DNA of 58,169 nucleotides. It comes from DATGSL01 sp964645585 (GTDB lineage: Bacteria; Verrucomicrobiota; Verrucomicrobiia; Opitutales; T3Sed10-336). Positions 41,201 through 48,000 of this stretch are shown one piece after another (position 1 is the first letter of the stretch; every line of letters starts with the position of its first letter). The stretch lies in NCBI GenBank assembly GCA_964645585.1, contig CAZYAN010000027.1:1-58169 (forward strand). The letters are read 5' to 3'. Below the pieces are notes generated by a model. It saw only the letters and a program-made list of their open reading frames with translations. It was not told where the DNA came from and searched no databases. The position numbers and the translations under genes were made by a program.

Positions 41201-41298
41201 TGAAGGCGGCTGAACGAGACCGCGCCCAAAACGATGATGATCAGCGTGACCATCGTCGTAAAGACGGGCCGCCGCACGCTGAGACGAGGAAGATTCAT
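38215..41298 (-). CDS. RND-family efflux permease (AcrB/MdtB-like)
   Basis: The 1027-residue inner-membrane proton antiporter begins SVRRPVFTTMVTLIIIVLGAVSF. It has the duplicated layout of 12 transmembrane helices with two large periplasmic loops. Motif A is visible as LGVGMMVDSSIVVLENIFRR, and the second half has DPFVVMLSTPMAAIGVVVTLLLT and RRRLRPILMTTATTILGLLPLALGIGEGA. Sequence style (IDLLPSIELPTASVRTSYDGASPETME) is that of hydrophobic/amphiphilic efflux members rather than CusA metal pumps, as no Met-rich tract is evident. It overlaps the genes on both sides by 4 nt, forming an MFP-RND-OMF operon. Confidence 0.96.
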   Translation of the reverse strand: MNLPRLSVRRPVFTTMVTLIIIVLGAVSFSRLQIDLLPSIELPTASVRTSYDGASPETMERLVTQILEEIISTVANVEEITSTSEEGESRIRVTFAWGTNIDTAAIELQAKIEDEINELPDDIVRPRVGKFDIDSFPVVIVGIASDLDPVELTELIEDEVRYRFSRVPGVAQVDLWGGFNREVRVELDPDRINALGLSLDQIRTALRDANLDRPTGRIEQGRYEVTLRAPAQFTSLEEIGETVLSIRDGAPVRISDVADVRDTYQRLSRYVRLNGKRAVRIGIRKQPAANTVEVSRGILEEIERLNERFPNIEVVPVINQGNFIERSIQNVAKSVLYGGGLAVLVLLFFLRSFRSTVVISTAIPISIIATFALMYFGGLTINLMTLGGLALGVGMMVDSSIVVLENIFRRRTEEGDDPRAAASIGGQEVATALVASTITTVVIFLPVIFVRGISGQLFGELAYVIAFSLTCSLLVSLTFVPMLAAKLLKKPLYTGTGNTNGASRIQRMKQASEAAFQRLDRGYQRLLQTALRGRFAVILVAIGTLVASVLLAPMIGTEFMPPSDEGEVRVTGETEVGTRLDLVDEIARQMEAIVLPAVPEAISNIVTVRDNEAEIRLSLTPATERERSNVEIADDLRRRLEGKIPGTEIRTRAPQGQFLLDRLLNSDASLTVEIRGFDLDVLETLSQQAYEAIIETPGVTDANRSFDHGTPQEEIRLDRAKVADLGLSPRHVTELIQTAIAGSQAGNFQSEGDAHRILVQLKDAEKRSLDEVLNLTLTSSEGGPVALRNVVSTVSSRAPLSIERKNQQRQMTVGANISGRDLGSVARDIQARLDMIPRPEGYDLVIAGDFEEQQEAFADMLLAFILALLLVYMVLACQYESLRDPFVVMLSTPMAAIGVVVTLLLTDTTMNLQTAIGCTMLGGIVVNNAILLVDQAGRLRQEGMALRPAVTEAGRRRLRPILMTTATTILGLLPLALGIGEGADAQAPLARAVIGGLTASTLITLVLIPVVYTLVHSEKSPPQPSVS

Positions 41299-42500
41299 CC
41301 GCCTGCGATAGTGTCTCCCGCGGTGCTCGCCTGGCCGTTGACCACGGCAATACTCGAACCGTCGTCCACCAGCTGGTGCCCGAGCGTGATCACGCGGCCA
41401 TGCAAAGCGGGCTCGAGGATCTGCACCCGTCCTGCTTCGGCGTCACGGATGCCGAGCGTGACCGGCTGCCATTCGGCCGATTTTCCGTCGTCACTGACCA
41501 AAAAGACTCCTTCGACATCTTGCCGGACCACCAGCGCGTCGGTCGGTACGATGATCGCGTCCGGCGCCCGATCGAGTTCGACGGTGGCGCGGACAAACAT
41601 GCCCGGCTTCAGACGATGACTGGGATTGGGCACCGCGAGCTCGACGCGGGCCTGGCGCGACGATTCCCGGAAGACCGGCGAAATGCGCACGATGTTCGCT
41701 TGGAAGATTTCATTGGGATAAGCGTCGGTCCGCAATTGAACCGGCTGGCCCGGCGCGACTTTGGCATAGTCTTTTTCCGTAATATAAATAACCGCGACAA
41801 GCGGGTCGATATCGACGATCCGGAGCAGCGGCTCGTTGGCCGTCACTGTTTCACCCGCGTCGAAGAAGCGTTCGGCGATGACCCGTTCCTGGTCGCCCTC
41901 GGGCCATGCGGCGATCACGCGGGCGTATTGGATTCGAATGTGCTCCGACTCGACAGCCGCTTCGGCTCGTTTGACCTGCGCTTCGTTCACTTTGACCCGC
42001 GCTTCGGCGGCGAGCAGGTTGCTTTTTGCCGAGTCGAGCTCGGCGTCGGACGCGACCCCGCGAGCGAAAAGGGTCTCGGTCCGCTCAATTTCACGCTTGG
42101 CGATCTCGAGGGTGCTGCGGGCTTCGGCGAGATTGGCCTGGGCGACGAGAAGATCGGCCTCGGCCTGGATCAGGGCCTGCTGGTATTCGTCATCGTCGAG
42201 ACGCGCGACAAGCGCTCCGCGGCTGACGCGGTCGCCGATTTCGGCGGAGATTTCTTCGATGCGGCCGCCGATCTTCGGCGAAACGGTGAAGGAGGCGCTC
42301 GGCTCGATCGAGCCGCTGAATGTGCGGACCAGGCGGATCGATCCGCGTTCGACCGGGCTGACCGATACCGGCGCCGGCGGCCGCTCGCGCTGGAAGCCGC
42401 CGGACGGATCGGCTTGGGAGCATCCGGCGAGGACGATCCCGAGCGTCAGCAAAACCGCGCCCGCCAAGGTGGGGATTTTCCACGTGCGTTCTCTCATCAA
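41295..42500 (-). CDS. RND efflux periplasmic adaptor (membrane fusion protein), lipoprotein
   Basis: The 401-residue adaptor has a lipobox at Cys27 (LGIVLAGC). A barrel-sandwich half follows (FSGSIEPSASFTVSPKIGGRIEEISAEIGDRVSRGALVARLDD), then an α-helical hairpin (residues ~105-180, EADLLVAQANLAEARSTLEIAKREIERTETLFARGVASDAELD) and the second half with PLLRIVDIDPLVAVIYITEKDYAKVAPG. It links the RND pump to the TolC-family protein. It is the first gene of the three-gene operon; no regulator gene is adjacent. Confidence 0.95.
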   Translation of the reverse strand: MMRERTWKIPTLAGAVLLTLGIVLAGCSQADPSGGFQRERPPAPVSVSPVERGSIRLVRTFSGSIEPSASFTVSPKIGGRIEEISAEIGDRVSRGALVARLDDDEYQQALIQAEADLLVAQANLAEARSTLEIAKREIERTETLFARGVASDAELDSAKSNLLAAEARVKVNEAQVKRAEAAVESEHIRIQYARVIAAWPEGDQERVIAERFFDAGETVTANEPLLRIVDIDPLVAVIYITEKDYAKVAPGQPVQLRTDAYPNEIFQANIVRISPVFRESSRQARVELAVPNPSHRLKPGMFVRATVELDRAPDAIIVPTDALVVRQDVEGVFLVSDDGKSAEWQPVTLGIRDAEAGRVQILEPALHGRVITLGHQLVDDGSSIAVVNGQASTAGDTIAGG

Positions 42501-42691
42501 TTCCTTTTTAAGCCATACTCAACCGCGTAACCGCCGCCGCGCGGCGATGCTCAATACAACAAGACAATAGAACGCGGGATCACGCGAAATGTTTCAACGG
42601 GAAAATCCGCGAACGTAAACCATTCGTTCGGCGAGTGCGTCCTCGCTTGCACCCGGATCGGCGTCTGTTTAGGGTGCCTCTCGATTTTTTC

Positions 42692-43675
42692 ATGCAATCA
42701 CGGCTGTCCGCGCTTCCGCGGCACCCATTTTACCACGACAACCACACACAGACCTTGGCAGCGTATATCCAGGCAAATACCGACGGCCGTCTTCACGACG
42801 CGGCAGAACCGTCTCTGTCTCCGCTCAACAGGGGTTTCCTCTACGGTGATTCCGTTTATGAAGTCTGGCGGACATACGGCGGGTCGCTCTTCGCGTTCGA
42901 CGAACACTGGGAGCGGCTCCAGCACTCCGCGGGCGCGCTGCAGCTGGAAGTTCCGTTTGAAGCGGGCGTTCTGCTGACGGAGATCCGGCGGACGGTTTCC
43001 GCCTTTTTTGAGGAGACCAAAGAGAAGAAGGATGTTTACGTCCGCCTCCAGCTCTCTCGCGGCGGGGGACCGATCGGCCTCGATACCGCCCTCGCGGATC
43101 ATCCGGCGTTCGTCATCCTGGTGAAATATTTGGCGGAGGAGCCAAAGGATTTGTGGACAAAGGGGCTGAGCCTGACGATCGGCAAAAGTCTCCATCGCAA
43201 CCATCCTCGCACCCTGAACCCAGCGTGGAAGACCGGAAATTATCTGAACAATGTGCTCTGTCTGCGCGAAGCGCGAAGCCGGGGGGCCGACGACGGACTG
43301 ATCCTTAATCTCGACGGAGAAATAAGCGAGGCGTCGACTTCCAACGTGTTTTTCGTCGGCAAGAAGGAGATCCTCACCCCGCCTTCGAGCGCCGGCATTC
43401 TCGAAGGTGTCACCCGCCGCATTTTACTCGAAGAGCTGGGGGCGGACTTGAATCACGACCTGCGCGAAGAGACAATCACCCCGGCCCGGTTGCCGGAGTT
43501 TTCCGAGTGTTTTCTGACATCGACGACTCGAGGAATCACACCGGTCGGAAGCATCGACAAGATCGACTACAAGGTCGGCGCGAAGACCGTCACAGCGCAA
43601 TTGCGGAAAAAATTTGAAACCTACGTGCGCAACCGAACCGAGCGGCGGCCGGAATTGAAGATCTTCGACTTGTAA
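42692..43675 (+). CDS. Class IV pyridoxal-phosphate aminotransferase
   Basis: The ~327-residue protein belongs to the fold-type IV enzymes (branched-chain aminotransferase, D-amino-acid aminotransferase, aminodeoxychorismate lyase). Seen are NRGFLYGDSVYEVWRTYGG with FDEHWERLQHSA, the PLP-lysine segment LNPAWKTGNYLNNVL, the DGEISEASTSNVFFV loop and the GILEGVTRR phosphate-binding motif. The substrate class cannot be fixed from motifs. The ATG at 42692 is chosen over an in-frame GTG at 42635 because the family start aligns better, but no strong ribosome-binding site is present. It precedes an exported RidA-like protein, a family known for hydrolysing enamines produced by PLP enzymes. Confidence 0.88.
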   Translation: MQSRLSALPRHPFYHDNHTQTLAAYIQANTDGRLHDAAEPSLSPLNRGFLYGDSVYEVWRTYGGSLFAFDEHWERLQHSAGALQLEVPFEAGVLLTEIRRTVSAFFEETKEKKDVYVRLQLSRGGGPIGLDTALADHPAFVILVKYLAEEPKDLWTKGLSLTIGKSLHRNHPRTLNPAWKTGNYLNNVLCLREARSRGADDGLILNLDGEISEASTSNVFFVGKKEILTPPSSAGILEGVTRRILLEELGADLNHDLREETITPARLPEFSECFLTSTTRGITPVGSIDKIDYKVGAKTVTAQLRKKFETYVRNRTERRPELKIFDL

Positions 43676-43728
43676 CGATTTGTTTCCCATCGATTGATCG
43701 CTGCCGCCGGCCGACTCGCGCAGTGTTC

Positions 43729-43747
43729 ATGGAGGTGTAAAACCATT
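43729..43747 (+). promoter_or_regulatory. Strong Shine-Dalgarno placed for an ATT (AUU) start codon
   Basis: GGAGGT (43731-43736) lies 8 nt before an in-frame ATT (43745-43747) that opens a perfect lipoprotein signal peptide. No ATG, GTG or TTG in that frame lies at a workable distance. A three-codon ORF (ATG GAG GTG TAA, 43729-43740) overlaps the site and stops 4 nt before the ATT. Confidence 0.55.
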
Positions 43748-44974
43748 TGCTATCGCTCGACAGTTATTCCCGCCATCGCGCTCCTGTTCCTGGGATTACT
43801 CCAGGGATGCGTCCATCGGCCCGGCCATTGGCCGGTGGATGAGACACGAAACGCGCGGGTGCGGGTTATCGATGAGAATTCGGATCTGCCGGGAGCGGAC
43901 GCGGTCGTTGTCGAGGAGGGCGATCTTGTCTTTACGAGTTTGATCGAGCCGGGCCCGCGCGGGACCGAAGGCGATCTGGAGGCGCAGGTGGCGCTGGTAA
44001 GCCAGAAGGTTCTTCAGGTCCTCAAAGGAGCGGGGGTGGAAGCCCGCCATGTTGCGCGGTTGCATGTCTATGCAGCCGATCCGGCGCGGGTCGCGGAGGT
44101 CGAGAGTGCGCTCGCCGCGGCGCTTCCGCCGGAATGCAATCCGGCGCTCGTTATTCTCGGTTCGGCGCTCCCATGGCAGGACGCGGCGGTGGCGATGGAT
44201 GCGGTCGGCGTCGCGCCCGAGGGAATGGCAGGGAGGCGGCCGTCACGAGTTCTCATGGGCGGTCTCGAGCGATTGCACCGCCGTTCCCCGCACGCGGTGA
44301 TGGTGCCGCGGGCTCCGCTGGTGTTTATTTCCGGACGCGCCGCGGGGGGCGATGTCCGGACGGCAACCGTCGAGACACTTTGGCAGCTCGACGCCGACCT
44401 CGCGCGCGTCGGGCTCGATTGGCGGGATGTTGTCCAGATGAAGATTTTCCTGCAGCCAATGGAGTCCGCCGACGAGGTTCTTGAAGCCATCGCGGATACT
44501 TTGGCCGAAAGGGTTTGGCCGGCGATCGTATTCATTGAATGGCTACACGACTCCCCGCCGCTGGAGATCGAACTTGTTGCCGCGGCGGGCTCCGTCACGG
44601 CGGCGCCCGAAGCCGAGCTTGTCCAGTACGAGGACTCCAACGGCCGGTTCAGCCGGATCGTGCAAGTCAACGAGGGAGAGCTGATCTTTTTCGGAGCGCT
44701 GCGCGGTGACGCCGGAGAACCCGCCGCCAAGCAGGTTGAGCGGCAATTCGGTCGGCTCGAACAATTGCTCGGCTCAGCTGGCAGCGATATACATCATTTG
44801 GTCAAAGCTACCTATTATGTGGCCGATCCGGCGGCTGGCCTAGCCTACAACGCGATCCGCCCCAAGACTTTCCTTCCCGATCGCGCGCCCGCCGCGTCGA
44901 AGGCGCGGATACGCGCCGCCGGGGCCGATGGCCAGACCAGCGCCTTCGATATGATCGCCGTTCGCCCGAGATAG
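43745..44974 (+). CDS. Exported lipoprotein with three tandem RidA (YjgF/UK114) domains
   Basis: If translated from ATT 43745, the 409-residue product begins with a short signal ending in a lipobox at Cys22 (LGLLQGC). A TTG at 43694 would add 17 residues and has no ribosome-binding site. Three RidA-like units follow, at ~residues 45-160 (FTSLIEPGPRG...ARLHVYAAD), ~180-290 (VFISGRAAGG...VVQMKIFLQP) and ~300-405 (IFFGALRGDAGEP...LVKATYYVAD). Canonical RidA is a ~130-residue cytosolic enamine deaminase with an essential Arg in a PAR motif; the equivalent sites here read PALVIL, PAIVFI and PAASKAR, so catalysis of the known type is doubtful. Its neighbours are a PLP aminotransferase and the giant fusion protein. 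Confidence 0.75.
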   Translation: MCYRSTVIPAIALLFLGLLQGCVHRPGHWPVDETRNARVRVIDENSDLPGADAVVVEEGDLVFTSLIEPGPRGTEGDLEAQVALVSQKVLQVLKGAGVEARHVARLHVYAADPARVAEVESALAAALPPECNPALVILGSALPWQDAAVAMDAVGVAPEGMAGRRPSRVLMGGLERLHRRSPHAVMVPRAPLVFISGRAAGGDVRTATVETLWQLDADLARVGLDWRDVVQMKIFLQPMESADEVLEAIADTLAERVWPAIVFIEWLHDSPPLEIELVAAAGSVTAAPEAELVQYEDSNGRFSRIVQVNEGELIFFGALRGDAGEPAAKQVERQFGRLEQLLGSAGSDIHHLVKATYYVADPAAGLAYNAIRPKTFLPDRAPAASKARIRAAGADGQTSAFDMIAVRPR

Positions 44975-45064
44975 AGAAAGAAGGTTTAATTTGTTAGTCT
45001 GATTTTTAAGTTTTCCGTTTCCAATTTCCACATTCCACATTCCGCTTTTCTCCCTCGCTTTCCC

Positions 45065-48000
45065 ATGACTCTACCGCCCAAATACACGCGGCGTAATCCG
45101 CGTTTCCCATTATACGTTTCAATCGCCTTCGCCACGATGGCCGGTCTGCTGAATTTTTCGGGGTTGTCCGCTGCTCCAGAACAGGACCAGCCGCTTCTCG
45201 AGATCGGTGTCGCCAAAGTCGACATCACGCCCGAGTATCCGGTGCGCCTGAGCGGCTACGGGATGCGCACAACCGAACTGGAAGGAGTCGCGCAGCGCAT
45301 CTGGGCGAAGGCGCTGGCGATCGGCACTGACGAGAGCGGGCCCGCGGTTTTGCTCACAGTCGACAACACGGGTGTGCCGGGCCATGTGACCGAAGAGATT
45401 TTCCAACGCGTCGCGAAGGCCGCGCCTGCCGTTCGCCGGGAGAATTTCGCCCTGGCCTCGTCGCACACGCATTGCGCGCCGATGCTGAGCGGGTCGCTTC
45501 CATTTCTGTTTTCCGCCGACATCGTGCGGGAGGAGCAGGAGCGAATCGACCAATACACCGAGGAATTGATCGACAAACTGCGAGACGTTGTCATCCGCGC
45601 CCTCGAATCCCGGGAACCGGCGGCGCTCGCTTGGGGCGAGGGCCGCGTCGGTTTCGCCCGCAACCGCCGTGAGGCCGGCGGACCGGTCGATCACTCGCTG
45701 CCAATCCTCGCCGTGCGGTCGCCGGAAGGAACGCTTCGCGCGGTTCTCGCCAATTACGCCTGCCACTGTACCACGCTCAGTTTCAATCAGGTTCACGGCG
45801 ACTGGGCGGGATCGGCCCAGGAATTTATTGAACAGGATTTCCCGGGGGCGATCGCGCTGATTTCGATTGGCGCCGGTGCCGATGCCAATCCGAGCCCGCG
45901 CGGCGAAGTTGCGCACGCGGAAGATCACGGCCGTGAACTCGCGAACGAGGTCGGACGGCTGCTGTCGTCCCGCTTGACGCCGCTTACCCAAGGTCCGGCG
46001 GGACGGTTGCACCCGACCGAGCTGTCGTTCGACACATTGCCGTCGCGCGAAGAGTTCGCGCGCCTGAGCGAGCAGCCGGGCATTGTCGGGTATCATGCAA
46101 AAACCTACCTGGGCCGGATCAACGCCGGCGACTCAATCCCCGAAACGCTCCCTTACACCGTGCAGGCTTGGCATTTCGGGGAGGAACTGGCGATGGTCTT
46201 TCTTCCAGGAGAAGTTGTTTCTGATTACGCGCTGCGCCTGAAGAATGAATTCGAACGGGTTTGGGTGACGAGCTACGCCAACGACGTGCCGTGCTACATC
46301 CCGTCGGAACGCGTGCTCAACCGCGCTAACGCCGAATATCGTTACGAAGCGGCGACCTCGATTCTCTATTACGGGCAGCCGACGCGCTTCGCGCACGGGA
46401 TCGAGCAGCGGATCATCGACGCGGTGCATGCGGTCGTGCCGGAGCCGTTCTTGGCGGTCGAGCCGTGGGAACGCGAGGAGCCGCTCTCGCCGGAGGCATC
46501 GATGAAACGGATCGACCTTTCGCCGGAATACGTCATCGACCTGGTCGCCTCGGAGCCGGAGGTCGTCGATCCGGTCGCGATTGATTTCGGACCCGACGGG
46601 CGACTTTGGGTTGCCGAAATGCGCGATTATCCATCCGGTATGCACAACAACTGGGAACCGGGCGGGCGCATCAAGGTGCTCGAGGACCGCGATGGCGACG
46701 GCCGGTTTGAAACCGCGACGGTGTTCGCCGATGATTTGCCGTTTCCGACCGGCCTTCTCGCCTGGCGCGGAGGGGTGCTGATTTGCGCGGCCCCGGATAT
46801 TCTTTTTGCCGAGGACACCGACGGCGACGGCCGCGCCGATCGTATTGAGAAACTGTTTACAGGGTTCGCGACCGAGAACTACCAGGCGCGCGTCAACGGG
46901 CTGAGTTATGGACTCGACAACTGGATCTACGGCGCCAACGGCCTCCTGAGCGGGACGATCACGCGCGTTTCCGACGGCGAGGTTTTCGATATTCGCGGCC
47001 GGGATTTTCGGATGAACCCGGACACGGGCGAATTCGAGGCGGTCGCGGGTCTGACGCAGCAGGGACGCGTCCGCGACGATTTCGGCAACTGGTTTGGCAG
47101 CGACAACAGCAACGTCGGGTGGCACTTTCCGCTCCCCGAGCGTTACCTGCGCCGCAATCCCCACGTGACGCCGCCGGCGCAACGGGTCTTTATCGGAACC
47201 GGCGAAAACCCGCACCGGATCTATCCGACAAGCCGGACAGCCGAGCGCTTCAACCGTCCGGAACACGCCAATCGAGTCACCGCCGCGTGCGGCGAAACAA
47301 TTTATCGCGACACGCTCTTCGGCGAGGATTTTGCCGACAATTACTTTATCACCGAATCCGTTCATAATCTCGTTCATCGCCTCGTCCTGAATCGCGAGGG
47401 CGTCACCTTCCGCGGCCGGCGCGCGCCGGGGGAGGAGCGGTCGGAGTTCCTTTCGTCGCGCGACAGCTGGTTCCGTCCGGTCCAGACGCGGACCGGTCCC
47501 GACGGCGGCCTCTGGATCGTCGATATGCATCGCGCGGTGATCGAGCATCCGCGATGGATTCCCGAAGAAACGCTCGCACGCATCAATGTGCGCGCGGGCT
47601 CCGGGGTGGGACGAATCTATCGAATCCGGCCGCGCGATACGGAGCTTCGTCCGGTGCCAAACCTTTTGGAGATGTCGGTCGCGGAACTGGTCGATGCGTT
47701 CGCCACGCCGAACGGCACAGTGCGTGACTTGATTCAGCGGCAGCTGGTCGAGCGGGGGGCGGTCGACTCCGCTCCGGTTCTCGCGCGACTCGCGAGGGAA
47801 AGTTCGGTGCCGGCGGTGCGCGCGCAGGCCCTGGCGACGCTTGACGGATTGGGCGCCTTGAAGCCGGAGGTGCTGATTTCCGCAGTGGCCGATGAGCACC
47901 CCGAAGTTAGGCGGGTTGCGGTTCGGCTAAGTGAACCTTTTCTCAACGCGGCACCCGCGCTTGCGAAGGCGGTCGCGGCGATGGTGGCCGATCCGGAGAT

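Noticed and set aside
46133..47899. 588-codon open frame opposite the large fusion gene
   Set aside because: Same reason: Arg/Asp-rich, no recognisable domain, lies entirely inside a well-supported gene.
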